Assembly (NCBI GenBank): GCA_004193205.1
Contig: RZUM01000003.1
Span: 372,001 to 436,000 of the forward strand
Reading direction: 5' to 3'
DNA: 64,000 nucleotides
Source of the DNA: Gordonia sediminis
GTDB taxonomy: Bacteria; Actinomycetota; Actinomycetes; Mycobacteriales; Mycobacteriaceae
A model generated the notes under the pieces. That model searched no databases. It was not told the DNA's origin and saw only the letters and a list, made by a program, of their open reading frames with translations. Every line of letters begins with the position of its first letter. Position 1 is the stretch's first letter. Made by a program: the position numbers and the translations under genes. Positions 12,401 to 18,763 of this stretch are shown here, piece by piece.

Positions 12401-13057
12401 GACAAGGGCCGGGTGCCGGGCGCCCGGGCGGACGACCGCTACGAGGCATTCGAGGGCGCCGGCGCGATCAGCCGATGGACAATCACCCTCGACCCGCGGG
12501 ACAACGCACTCGACCTCGCCACCTTGTCGGACTTCGTCCTCACGCTCGAGTACGAGGGCGACGAGGGGTCGGCCGCGCTGATCGACCTGGCCCGGGCCGC
12601 GGTGGCCGAGGCCTTGCCCACCCGGGGGGCGCTCCTCCTGTGGCTCGATGGCAGCTACGCCGCCCAGTGGGCGAGGTTCCTCCATCCCGCCACCGGCGAT
12701 CAGACGCTGACCATTGACGTCGACACGCAGTCGTTGCAGTTCCTCTACCGCCAGCTCGCCCAGCACAAGCGGCTCGTCGTGACCGGTGCCGACCTCCTGC
12801 TCGACTCCGACGAAGACGCCTTCGACGTCCGCATCGTGCCGCCGGGCGGGGTTCCAGTCGAGGTGAGCGCGCCGACCGACGTCGGCTTCGGAGACCTCGA
12901 GCACGCCACAGCGAGCTGGGCGACGGGCACCCAGAACCTGCTGGGCCAGTGGGACGTCCAGGTCAAGCGGACCGCCGACGCCGGGTGGGACGCACTGCCT
13001 GACGACACCGTGCACCGAGCCTGGCTGCTTATGCGCTTCGAGGGAGTCGATGCCTGA
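3425..13057 (+). CDS. Tc toxin A-subunit-like protein with peptidoglycan-binding modules
   Basis: A 3210-residue TcA-like protein, longer than usual for TcA. The ATG follows AGGAGG with 5-nt spacing. Residues about 62-98, 112-168, 179-242 and 277-340 resemble four peptidoglycan-binding (PGB_1-like) modules, each ending in a pattern like FQxxxGLPVTG...T. Residues 349-420 look like a carboxypeptidase-regulatory beta-sandwich (RGTVRDTAWAGRGGVTVEI). The TcA/VRP1 signature CPHCASVYGPAAYLADVFRF is near 917-936. A region near 1710-1930 matches the ABC-toxin N/neuraminidase-like part (TATEDLLRYFLIDVETSACA). A long coiled coil followed by a hydrophobic Ala/Val/Gly segment near 2606-2700 would form the translocation channel. 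The C-terminal 280 residues fit the TcB-binding domain. In known systems TcA is the pentameric receptor-binding and pore subunit that injects the TccC toxin. N-terminal wall-binding modules are unusual and suggest surface anchoring or a bacterial target (inference). Confidence 0.88.
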   Translation: MAGTTVASAHRLLDLPVGKRRAVAAAAVLAALAPEDTGTESGGAGAAHPGESGAGTAGGTPSTAASAAAAALTTFQERAGLPVTGRADEVTVARIVAEAAHEHVATSRMRTSRVQEMLAASGFAPDAAEVQSRVVGDSTIDAVRRFQEANHLTADGLIGDNTVAALRETALTAKLSTKRQTYLLQRALRRAAKIRGLDVTIDQDEMRSRTVGASTEAAVRALQTSLGLPVTGTVDTKTFERISSVAASRRPPAPKVSAPDPTALTVIPRPLRLNMANKDVPTLQRTLAFLGHAPTQAELKAATFGASTRKAVIAFQAANGLPQTGAADGATLRTINDQIRAATPGPEHANRIRGTVRDTAWAGRGGVTVEIATDPVTGTPVVLGTRTTLANGFYDLPYAVPTDPASGQPITPLALRVRFTEPGGATIGVKRLVDPTPIAWVNFTQGSFPYQGASLHETELDAVRAAGVGDVTTLVEDTDRHDVTRVAQLAGMTQDDVMRLVLAARAAPQLGGQLDATVCFAFLAQSLPTSLPDDLLAQTHEWTLIDQLTDLAASGIAATEPELATTTLDAALAQNLVPVSLAARRDAVLAELAAVRRRFALDRPLLVGNGTLRNTLQRSTVPAAAYDAVADAFVLTGGMGPKFWSLLNESPATYGGAAALASLERGVQVGVVAKNFDPMVQALDAKIGAGTPRELAKLGPQDWTQLVSDVGAVPAGTDGATDAARRATYARTIATQAQRLFPTVAVTAAVKRTGAGGLTRLGDIEQIIDAHPDLELRESNIDAFAARNNLGLSAQTRAELKVLQRVHRIAPTTETATALLANGLHSSVQIMAMGRESFVSKMTAAGVDEALAASVHGFAEFQYAQVLQRLGELRSEVQSTMPAALAPHVLTAEVRAKVLSDLPDLELLFGPLDACDCPHCASVYGPAAYLADVFRFLDSHDASTGGGSVLDVLTERRPDLTKVKLDCPNTETPLPFIDLANEVLESVFPGSAGDVDLQTTLPADELRAAPEHQDDSVYDLLRTSDIPISSAYDLWADQIRVLLRHLGVPRWKLMELLGPPEPVEVAAEYFGISVHESGLVTTAKEAPGDQDTLWGFDSTRPSIPVLEVMERTKLTYLGLQLLLQSVWVTPEGDSLVHITRPADSADLGRQTLDAVSPSALDRIHRLLRLARHTPWDTWELDLLLRAERIGAGTLNGDALVALQGAARLADRFGLGAEQLATWFGTLPVVGRPSPSDPTSLSAAAPSRYAVTFRARALSGAPDPAFDPQPDGSDLAGHRDALRAALATNDSALTALLDRVGTTNDLPTLSQLIAWAELARALRVDLAELLLAADLLEPVLADPFASPAALLDFADLLDVLRGSGVSLAEQDVLLGSRPHSPLWVADDAIVTAMSALREGLRANPDADLDGAVVSALAVTTRLVPAQVKQLLELSDATGRLLDAFTDPALLARDDAGAFVHNAVSAADFPRLFEAYRRVLKMGRVVAMLGLSDDDLTWLLAHVDAAGLRLTDLPVDAAPATPLVSGWIRLLRWAAVRRDLVAVARSLAAAPGAAPAVPSSTPDDLVDAASTGQPVAAVRAIATTLTGIDATTLATLDGGDPAAYTDPVLGRRLVDVAGQLKRLGVAAATAVAWATRERGGGPTEREVATAVTAAAKAKYQRAAWLSVLTPLQDDWREHKRDALVAYLLEHAARTQPATVQVGGEDVPNPLRWTATEDLLRYFLIDVETSACALTSRIKQAIGSTQMFVQRAFLNLEKPRVVITTDEKADLSAPNSWRQWKWMKSYRLWEANRKIFLYPENWIAPELRDDKTPFFTALEQEVLSGDITAERCEAAMRGYLEKLHEVANLEVVGVHHEIDDDHPWDDLGPSVNVLHVVGRTRGEPFRYFYRSYDINAALWSPWEAIDVDITGDQVLPVVYNRVLHLFWLQMESKPQKKQRQPAAEANASTQQSPEPPSQLELKLAWTLRRAGGWTTRRTAPNVLVHPWPRPTSAYTLKPRYHPAENQMWIDVYVAMSPEFNGREFWDPVSGDRRALTSRGFDATARPWHSSSFVFDGQVVALRLKPLAGQYQLLDDMSATNSYDYVRTLSDPRGRTLQTLRTTKQISARVVQPDGMRLESGRMVNNTWTGNNGKLTVLSNGATVTLLTAARSPFAAVQTLHRIQPDTAYDRSPFVYSDPTRSYFVTSQWVNVTIDSTTTVQRLQYTFAPFSHPYAALFVRELNRSGADGLLNRAIQRFPASYPPGNTFSFASYAPIGGVAAADPTALTDTLDFTRSGAMSVYNWEIFFHIPFLIACKLATNQRFEEALDWFHRIFDPSNTEAVDAPQRYWITKPFFDTTAQNAAAQRAEAILADASDPEVSKQITRWRNHPFMPDVIARFRPVAYQKAVVMRYIDALVDWGDQLFRRETIEAINEATLLYVLAGELLGRRPEHVPMIPREGRSYEELTAQAQLDPFGNQQVEVQLENLDERPTLVVASDTQALPVVSLAYFAIPANDDLLGYWDRVADRLFKIRNCMDISGRVRQLPLFEPPIDPALLVRATAAGVDLTSVLSDTAASGSPYRYATLFASAMSAVQDVRSLGERMLVALQRRDDDALERLRAGNEVALVSLVQRVREAQVLEAQRARESLEHSLDAVQARIDYYSSRPRMNDWETAATVVHTAAVVSQVAATVLNTVAGGASLVPMFTTGAAGFGGSPVVLASYGGGNVASSSSFFARLFESVSGILHSTGGLLETQAGYQRRFEDHQFQADLARKELVQVGKQIVTAQVREAVAQHELDAHLRTVDNAKSVEEFLRTKYTGQQLYEWTVAQLSSVYFQAYQLAYDMARRAERAYRFEVGDTTTAPIITFGYWDSLKQGLLAGDRLLNDLRRLEVTALERNKRRLQATTHISLASLMPDKLLELRATGTTSIEVAEWMLARENPGWVNQRIVSVSVTAPCVTGPYTGVHAGLTLTSAVVRVDDRTAGGFGDAFVGGDQFRAAPPVVSSIRTSHGVDDKGRVPGARADDRYEAFEGAGAISRWTITLDPRDNALDLATLSDFVLTLEYEGDEGSAALIDLARAAVAEALPTRGALLLWLDGSYAAQWARFLHPATGDQTLTIDVDTQSLQFLYRQLAQHKRLVVTGADLLLDSDEDAFDVRIVPPGGVPVEVSAPTDVGFGDLEHATASWATGTQNLLGQWDVQVKRTADAGWDALPDDTVHRAWLLMRFEGVDA

Positions 13058-13379
13058 GTTCGCCGCCCGCCTCGCCGAGTCGCTCGTCGCGGTGTGCGAC
13101 CCCCTCGCAGTGCTGCTCTTCGGTTCGTGGGCCAAGGGGACGGCGAATGTCAACAGCGACGTTGATCTCATCGTCATACTGCCGCAGCGCCCGTCGCCAC
13201 CTGTGCGCGCTGCGCTCCAGGACGCCGTGCGTGGGGTCCCGATGCACGTCGACCTGCTTGTGTGGACGCCTGCCGATGTCGCGGCCGGCCGCGCCGACCC
13301 GAACGGCTTCCCGGGCTCCGTGCTATCCGAATCGGTCAGCCTGTACGGAGCCTTGCCGGCGCCACCGCAGCGGCCCTAG
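13050..13379 (+). CDS. Nucleotidyltransferase-domain protein (MNT type), coupled to TcA
   Basis: A 109-residue protein starting at an ATG 8 nt inside the end of the TcA gene, implying translational coupling. LLFGSWAKGTANVNSDVDLI shows the GSxxxG...DxD nucleotidyltransferase signature, with both metal-binding aspartates present. It is the minimal Pol-beta-like fold of MNT proteins, some of which act as antitoxins that AMPylate HEPN toxins. No HEPN partner is adjacent. A role in the toxin operon, such as modification or immunity, is inference only; chance clustering is equally possible. A terminator follows. Confidence 0.75.
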   Translation: MPEFAARLAESLVAVCDPLAVLLFGSWAKGTANVNSDVDLIVILPQRPSPPVRAALQDAVRGVPMHVDLLVWTPADVAAGRADPNGFPGSVLSESVSLYGALPAPPQRP

Positions 13380-13477
13380 ACTGGTCTTGCTGAAAGGACT
13401 TACTGGTGTTGTATTGAAGTGTCTGAATTATCTAGAGATAGAAATTGCGTCGTCATAAGAAGCTTTCAGTTTACGAA

Positions 13478-13515
13478 GAAGAGTCCCCCGGAGAATCCGG
13501 GGTCTTTTCATTTTT
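13478..13515 (+). terminator. Rho-independent terminator after the Tc toxin operon
   Basis: A GC-rich hairpin (CCCCGGA, loop GAA, TCCGGGG) is followed by TCTTTTCATTTTT. It lies 100 bp after the nucleotidyltransferase gene on the same strand and plausibly ends the toxin transcript. Confidence 0.75.
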
Positions 13516-13625
13516 GGGAACGGTAGTCGACAACAAGACGCCCCCACCAGGCAAGTTGATGCCTTGTGGGACAAGATTTCCCGCCAGATAGGGAAGCGGC
13601 GGCGGCGTCCGGTAGTACCCTCGCC

Positions 13626-13642
13626 GTAGCACCTAGTGCTAC
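13626..13642. promoter_or_regulatory. Operator dyad upstream of the vapB-like antitoxin
   Basis: Perfect inverted repeat GTAGCAC-CTA-GTGCTAC ending 9 bp before the GTG start of the antitoxin. The position fits autoregulation by the antitoxin or the TA complex. Confidence 0.6.
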
Positions 13643-13651
13643 ACTCACTCC

Positions 13652-13906
13652 GTGACTGAACCCATCAGCCAGCGGGAGCTGCGCAATGACAGCGGACGCA
13701 TCATGCGCGAGCTCGACGAAGGCCGCAGCTTTCTCATCAGTCGCAACGGTCGGACCGTAGGGGAGTTGAGGCCACTTCGACGCGCACGCCTCATCGACGC
13801 CCGAGTTGCCTTGGCGGCCTTCACGTCGGCGCCGCCAATCGACTCCGACTCCTTCCGTCGCGATGTCGACTCCGTACTCGATCTGAGCACCGCGCCGCGT
13901 GCCTGA
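13652..13906 (+). CDS. Phd/VapB-type antitoxin
   Basis: An 84-residue protein beginning with GTG. The N-terminal half (SQRELRNDSGRIMRELDEG, then RNGRTVGELRPL) matches the Phd/YefM/VapB DNA-binding fold. The C-terminal half (SFRRDVDSVLD) is the toxin-wrapping tail typical of actinobacterial VapB. It overlaps the following PIN toxin gene by 8 nt and is preceded by a perfect dyad. It should neutralise the toxin and repress its own operon. Confidence 0.85.
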   Translation: MTEPISQRELRNDSGRIMRELDEGRSFLISRNGRTVGELRPLRRARLIDARVALAAFTSAPPIDSDSFRRDVDSVLDLSTAPRA

Positions 13907-14303
13907 CGACGTGGCGGCCGGCCTGCTCGATACCTCGGTCATCATCGACCTCGAGTCGATCGATGCATCGGTGCTTCCTAGACAGATCGCGATCAGCACG
14001 ATCAGTCTCGCCGAACTCGCTGCCGGACCGGCGGCCACAGATGACCTCGCCGAGCGGGCGCGACGACAAGATCGGCTCCAGCGGGTGGAGGCAACATTCG
14101 AGCCCATACCGTTCGACGGCGAAGCCGCCCGCGCTTACGGACGCATCTACGCCGCGGTGGTCGCCGCTGGTCGCAAGCCACGTCGTCGACTCGCCGACCT
14201 CCAGATCGCGGCCACCGCGCTCGCCAACGGACTGGCGCTGATCACTCGCAATCCCGGCGACTTCGTGGGTCTGGATGACCTCGTCGAAGTCCTCGCCGTC
14301 TGA
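13899..14303 (+). CDS. VapC-type PIN-domain toxin
   Basis: A 134-residue PIN ribonuclease toxin with a GTG start inside the antitoxin gene. Acidic metal-binding positions are visible in LLDTSVIIDLE, the SLAELAAG glutamate, LADLQIAATA and NPGDFVGLDDL. Length and motifs fit an intact VapC, which in characterised cases cleaves tRNA or rRNA when freed from VapB. The pair follows the Tc toxin operon but is separated from it by a terminator, so functional linkage is not implied. Confidence 0.87.
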   Translation: MPDDVAAGLLDTSVIIDLESIDASVLPRQIAISTISLAELAAGPAATDDLAERARRQDRLQRVEATFEPIPFDGEAARAYGRIYAAVVAAGRKPRRRLADLQIAATALANGLALITRNPGDFVGLDDLVEVLAV

Positions 14304-14414
14304 CGTGCTTCACGACCAAGACCACCGGCCCGGCCTCTGGAACCCGTCAGTCACCGCGGGAATACCCGACCCGACGGGCAACCGCGAACGCGCTGTGGCA
14401 CAACAGGCGTAGAG

Positions 14415-14447
14415 AATCCCCGGAGTCGGACACAGACTCCGGGGATT
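14415..14447. terminator. Strong hairpin between convergent genes
   Basis: Perfect 13-bp stem AATCCCCGGAGTC / GACTCCGGGGATT with a 7-nt loop, lying between vapC (+) and the MBL-rhodanese gene (-). There is no strong T-tract on either side, so it may be a bidirectional, actinobacterial-type hairpin terminator. Confidence 0.6.
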
Positions 14448-14475
14448 GGGCGGTCGTAAGACCGCTGGACCAGAG

Positions 14476-15822
14476 CTATGCGGTCAGGTGGCGGGTGGGG
14501 GCGTTCTCGAACTGATCGTCGACGAGCACGACGGTTCGGTCGGGTGAGTCGATCAGCGATGCCGCGATCGAGGCCCGGTAACCCGATTCGCAATGCACCC
14601 ACACATCTCCGCGCGGCACCTCCTCGAGGCGGGCGATCAACTCGTGCAACGGGATGTTGATCGCCTCCACGAGATGGCTGTCATCGAACTCATTGCTCTG
14701 TCGCACATCGAGGATGGTGAGCGGATCGGTGCCGACCCTCGCGGCGAGCCCGGCGAAGTCACTGACGTGGTAGCTGGCGAGCGTCTCACCGTCGGCGAAT
14801 ATCTCGATGGGCCCGGCAGCCGAGCCCGTGACGTTGTCGACACCGATACGGGACAGTTCGCGACGCGCGTCCATGATCTGGTCGACGTCCTCGCCGATGA
14901 GCGTCAGCGGGGCGCCCCACGCGTACAGCCACCCGAGGTAGGTGACGAACTGGGTGGACAGTTCGAAGCCCATCGTGCCCGACAGATGCCCCGCGGCGAA
15001 CGCCGTACGATTGCGCAGATCGACGACCCACTCACCGGCGTCGATGCGGTGGCGCAACTCTGCGGGGTCCACCGGCTTCGGGAGCGAGAGGTCGATCGGA
15101 GCGGGGCCGTCGGTGTTGATGACACCCATGTGCGCGTAGTAGGCCGGGTAGGCAGACAGCCCTGCGATCAGCTCATCGACATACGTCTGCTCGTCCTGGG
15201 CCAGCGCGGGATTGGTCCTGCGTTGCTCGGCGATCGTGGACGAGTCGCCGCTGGCGGGGCTGGCAGAGCAGAAACTGCCGAAACCGTGGGTGGGGTAGAC
15301 CTGCACGTCGTCGGCGAGTTCGGCGGCCAGACGCCGGACGGAATGGAACTGCGCGTGGGTCAACTCCTCTGTGTGGTCGGCGCCGAGCAGATCGGTGCGG
15401 CCGGTGGTCCCGTGCAGCATCGAACCGCCGGAGAACACGCCCTTCGCCGTGCCGGCCGCGTCGTGCAGCACATAGCTGACATGGGTGTGGGTGTGTCCGG
15501 GGGTGTGCATGACCTCGAAGCGGAATGGGCCCACGTCGATGACGTCGCCGTCGCTGATCGCGCTTCGCTCGTAGGCCACCTCGTCGGCGGCGGACACTGC
15601 GTATCGAGCACCCGTCGTGCGCGCCAATTCCAGCCCGCCGGTGAGGTAATCGTTGTGGATGTGGGTCTCCAGCACATGGGTGATCGTCACGTCCCGATCG
15701 GCCGCGAGCGAGAGCACGCGGTCGATATCCCGCTGCGGGTCGATGACGGCCGCCACCCCGTCCTGACTCACCATGTAACTGCGGTCGCCCAGACCTGAGG
15801 TGTCGATGATGTCGATGTCCAT
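14476..15822 (-). CDS. MBL-fold hydrolase fused to two rhodanese domains
   Basis: A 448-residue protein. The chosen ATG (MDIDIIDTSGLGDRSY) follows GGAGGAAGG. Residues 1-240 are a metallo-beta-lactamase fold with ETHIHNDYLTGG (HxHxD), TPGHTHTHVSY and YPTHGFGSFC, as in ETHE1-type persulfide dioxygenases. Two rhodanese domains follow: one starting at WVVDLRNRTAFAAGHL, without an obvious catalytic Cys, and one with HCESGYRAS carrying the active-site Cys. The family oxidises or transfers persulfide sulfur in sulfide detoxification. No adjacent sulfur regulator or transporter is visible, so it appears to be transcribed alone. Confidence 0.88.
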   Translation of the reverse strand: MDIDIIDTSGLGDRSYMVSQDGVAAVIDPQRDIDRVLSLAADRDVTITHVLETHIHNDYLTGGLELARTTGARYAVSAADEVAYERSAISDGDVIDVGPFRFEVMHTPGHTHTHVSYVLHDAAGTAKGVFSGGSMLHGTTGRTDLLGADHTEELTHAQFHSVRRLAAELADDVQVYPTHGFGSFCSASPASGDSSTIAEQRRTNPALAQDEQTYVDELIAGLSAYPAYYAHMGVINTDGPAPIDLSLPKPVDPAELRHRIDAGEWVVDLRNRTAFAAGHLSGTMGFELSTQFVTYLGWLYAWGAPLTLIGEDVDQIMDARRELSRIGVDNVTGSAAGPIEIFADGETLASYHVSDFAGLAARVGTDPLTILDVRQSNEFDDSHLVEAINIPLHELIARLEEVPRGDVWVHCESGYRASIAASLIDSPDRTVVLVDDQFENAPTRHLTA

Positions 15823-16064
15823 GGTGATTCCTTCCTCCGTTCGACGATTGTGACCGCGGATGACGGTGTGCGCCTTCAGGACTGGCCCGAGGCCGCAGGT
15901 GCAGAGGACTTCCGCCTTCAGACTCGCCCGCACGTCAGACCAACTCACAGATCACCACCCGGGATGTCGCTGGTGGTCCGCTTCTGGTGGTTCGCATACC
16001 CACGGTACGCCTTCACCCGGCGTCGTCAGAGCTGCGCCTTCTCGTCGTCGGGGTGCCGCGGTCC

Positions 16065-16102
16065 GATGACTGGGCTGGTTGTGGATGACTGGGCTGGTTG
16101 TG
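16065..16102. repeat. Tandem duplication of a 19-bp unit
   Basis: Two perfect head-to-tail copies of GATGACTGGGCTGGTTGTG at 16065-16083 and 16084-16102, immediately past the end of the GrpB-like remnant. Likely a slippage duplication. The rest of 15823-16102 holds no convincing gene. Confidence 0.8.
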
Positions 16103-16640
16103 TCAGTGCCGCCCACCCGGGCGCTCGCGCTCCGCCAATGCCCGCGCAATGATCTTCTCGACAACGTCGCTCCTGGCGTTGGAGTACCGCAGCATCGATG
16201 TCCACTCATGTTGCACAAGCTCTTGTTTGGTGCGCTCGTACAGTTCGCGGTCTTCCGTGTGCGTCCGCAGCCGATCACGGAATTGCCACAATGCGCTCGA
16301 TCTCGGGTGCTGCAGCAGGGCCGAACACGTGCAAGTTGACGTCGTACGGGGCGCCCTCGTCGGTTCGGCGGGTCAGGAAACGATGCTCGTACCATGCCGG
16401 TTCCCGTGCAGCCAGCCAGGCGGTAGCCGATCGTCTGTAGATCGGGTACGTAGCTGTCCTCATTCCCTACAGCGGCCACCACCAGCAGCATGTCGATGAT
16501 GGGTTTGGCCGCCAGTCCCGGCACCGACGTCGAACCGCCACCGTACTCCACGACAAGAGGGCGGCACCTCGCTGCGATGTGCGCAAGATCGACAGCGACG
16601 CGGCAAAACCACCACGGCACAGAGTATTTGGTCAGTACAG
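16103..16640 (-). pseudogene. GrpB-family (UPF0157) nucleotidyltransferase-like remnant
   Basis: Three consecutive pieces in different minus-strand frames reconstruct a GrpB-like protein: GSTSVPGLAAKPIIDMLLVV and SYVPDLQTIGYRL (about 16440-16560), then AREPAWYEHRFLTRRTDEG and YDVNLHVFG (about 16290-16420), then QFRDRLRTHTEDRELYERTK and SDVVEKIIARALAE (16103-16290). At least two frameshifts separate them, and the N-terminus is not recognisable. GrpB proteins belong to a nucleotidyltransferase-like superfamily of uncertain role. The gene is broken unless the frameshifts are sequencing errors. Confidence 0.75.
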
Positions 16641-16724
16641 GTACGCCGATATAGCTGGGTGACCCTCGACGAGCAAGTGATGGATCGCGGAGTGCATCCG
16701 CAGCTGGCCTGGCTGCGTGTCCGA

Positions 16725-17291
16725 TCAGTCGCGTTTCGCCTCGTAGCACAGCAGGACCGTGCCACCCGGGAAGGTGCGGTTCTCCAGCAGCCGCAGCGAG
16801 ATCCAGGACGGCAGTGTCGGGAAGAACGGGGTGCCGCCGCCCACAGCGGTGGGCGCAACCACGATCCGGTATTCGTCCACCAGACCGGCCTGCACGATCG
16901 GTGCGGCCAGCGTCGCACCGGCCACCTCCAGCTGGCCGTCGGTCTCGGCTTTCAGCTTCGTCACCACCTCGACCGGGTCGCCGCGTTCCAGGCGGGAGTT
17001 CCAGTCGACCGACTCCAGGGTGTGCGAGAACACGACCTTGGGCATATCGCGCCAGATGCGGGCGAAGTCGACGATCAGCGGGGCGGCGTCCGCATCCTGG
17101 TCGGCAGTCGGCCAGTACGCCGACATCAGATCGTAGAGCCGCCGACCGTAGAACGACAGGGCGGTCTCCCGCTCGAAGTCGTTCCAGTACTGGTGCAGTT
17201 CTTCGCTCGGATCGGCCCAGTCGATGTTGCCTTGTGCATCGGCGATGTACCCGTCCACCGACACGTTGAAGCCATAGATGAGTTTGCCCAT
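16725..17291 (-). CDS. Dihydrofolate reductase-fold (RibD C-terminal type) reductase
   Basis: A 188-residue protein starting at MGKLIYGFNVSVDGYIADAQ. The opening VSVDGYIA and the later EVAGATLAAPIVQAGLVDEY and VGGGTPFFP are hallmarks of the RibD_C/DHFR-like family, which uses NAD(P)H. The substrate is not predictable. It is one of three family members in this window (also at 36555 and 57922), each in a different context. Confidence 0.85.
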   Translation of the reverse strand: MGKLIYGFNVSVDGYIADAQGNIDWADPSEELHQYWNDFERETALSFYGRRLYDLMSAYWPTADQDADAAPLIVDFARIWRDMPKVVFSHTLESVDWNSRLERGDPVEVVTKLKAETDGQLEVAGATLAAPIVQAGLVDEYRIVVAPTAVGGGTPFFPTLPSWISLRLLENRTFPGGTVLLCYEAKRD

Positions 17292-17474
17292 GCAGGTCAG
17301 ACTGCACCGAATGGGAAAACTCATCGCGACCACCACACGAGATTCGTCAAATCGTTGTGGGATGGGCGAACGTCAGGCGAGCGAGACGTGCCCAGCCCAG
17401 TGTCGGACTCCTCGCACCGTGAACGCCGCCGGAGTTGAGACCCGGAGGACCGGCGGCGTGACCCGGGCCGGATT

Positions 17475-18458
17475 TCACTTGCGCGCAATTGCTGCGGCGA
17501 CGACCCGCGTCTGGGCTTGCGCCCCGCCGATGTTGGGGTGCAGCGGCGCTGCGAGCGAGAAGGGCGGATTCGACGATGGGCCGCCCACGAGTTCCACGTA
17601 CCGGGTGGACGGGGCGGTGCACACGTTGTGACCGATGCTGGCTGTGTAGGTATCGACGAGTTCTGCGTCCTGATTTCGCGCTGCCATGGCGAGCATCGCA
17701 TTCAATTGCTGATACTTCTGAGTGAACCACGCTGCGTCGACAGGCCCAACCGGGACGATGGGGTAGCAGCCCTTGCCGTTGTCGGGCACGGCCTCGAGAT
17801 AGTTGACGACCAGGATTCGCACGTCCTTTGCGGCGCGGGTACGTACCTGTCGGATCATCTCCTCGATCTTGAGTTGGGTGAGATGGAGGGATGTGGCTAC
17901 GTCATCGACGCCGTTTGTGACATGTGCATCTCTGCAGGACTTGTTGGCCAAGCCGTCCTCGACGCACTCCTGCGCAAGCGGTATCAGCCCTACGTCGTTG
18001 CCGCCGATGCCGAAGGTGACCAGGTTGGTTCTCGTGGTGATCCGATTGAACTGGGGAGGGTTGACCCCGAACGGTGTGTGTTGCGCCTCGATGAAGTCTG
18101 CCGTCGTCGCCCCGCCGCATGACGCATCGACAAACGAACCCAGCTCGTTCTCACCCTCGAGTATGCCGGCGACCTGGCGCGGGTAGTTGGTAGTCGATTG
18201 GAAACACCCGAACGGCGCGAATCTGGTGTCGGGCGGACTATCGAATCCGGTCGCCGCCGTATACGAGTCACCAAGTGCCACATAGTTATAACTCGTCCCA
18301 GCCGACGCGGCCGCCGGACCTATGTGCACCTCCAAGGCTGCGCTCACGGACAGCAGGAGCACGCAACTACATGTGGCACGAAAGATGCTGTGCGGTAGAG
18401 CATTTCGTAGCCAGGATCGCGAGGCACATCGCTCTCGACGAAACAGCGGAAGCGACAT
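17475..18458 (-). CDS. Secreted SGNH/GDSL-family esterase
   Basis: A 327-residue protein. The chosen ATG (MSLPLFRRERC) has AGGGGG about 8 nt upstream. An N-terminal hydrophobic stretch (CSCVLLLSVSAALEV) followed by AAA.AS looks like a signal peptide. SGNH blocks are clear: block I ALGDSYTA (nucleophile Ser), a block II Gly in SCGGATTADF, block III GIGGNDVG and block V LHPNIGGAQ. Six to eight cysteines suggest extracellular disulfides, as in Streptomyces SGNH lipases. It probably hydrolyses lipid or carbohydrate esters outside the cell. Confidence 0.88.
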   Translation of the reverse strand: MSLPLFRRERCASRSWLRNALPHSIFRATCSCVLLLSVSAALEVHIGPAAASAGTSYNYVALGDSYTAATGFDSPPDTRFAPFGCFQSTTNYPRQVAGILEGENELGSFVDASCGGATTADFIEAQHTPFGVNPPQFNRITTRTNLVTFGIGGNDVGLIPLAQECVEDGLANKSCRDAHVTNGVDDVATSLHLTQLKIEEMIRQVRTRAAKDVRILVVNYLEAVPDNGKGCYPIVPVGPVDAAWFTQKYQQLNAMLAMAARNQDAELVDTYTASIGHNVCTAPSTRYVELVGGPSSNPPFSLAAPLHPNIGGAQAQTRVVAAAIARK

Positions 18459-18538
18459 CACCGGTATCCCCCTGCCAGTGGTGTGGAACGGCTCGATGGC
18501 TAGCCTACAGCGACCGGTGTGTTGGCGGCACAAAGATC

Positions 18539-18763
18539 TCAGGACAAGATTTTCGGCGACGAACCGTCGGCAAATCTGAGGACGACGTGCCGACTGTCCA
18601 CGGTGGCGATCAATCTGGTCAGATACTCGTTGGCCAGAACGATGTTCGACGCACCGGTAATGCCAACCAGCACGTCAGAGCAGTGCCGAACGAGCCTCAC
18701 CGCTGCAGGCAACCGGTCGCCGCTTACACGCCTACTCGTTCGCCCCTCGGTCGTCCGGTACAT
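18539..18763 (-). CDS. Possible small hypothetical protein after the KAP ATPase gene
   Basis: An open frame of 74 residues (PAAVRLVRHCSDVLVGITGA, then DSRHVVLRFADGSS) overlapping the 3' end of the KAP gene by 40 nt on the same strand. Its composition is protein-like, but no family is recognised and the start is weak. It could be a separate small gene or a displaced C-terminal piece. Confidence 0.3.
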   Translation of the reverse strand: MYRTTEGRTSRRVSGDRLPAAVRLVRHCSDVLVGITGASNIVLANEYLTRLIATVDSRHVVLRFADGSSPKILS

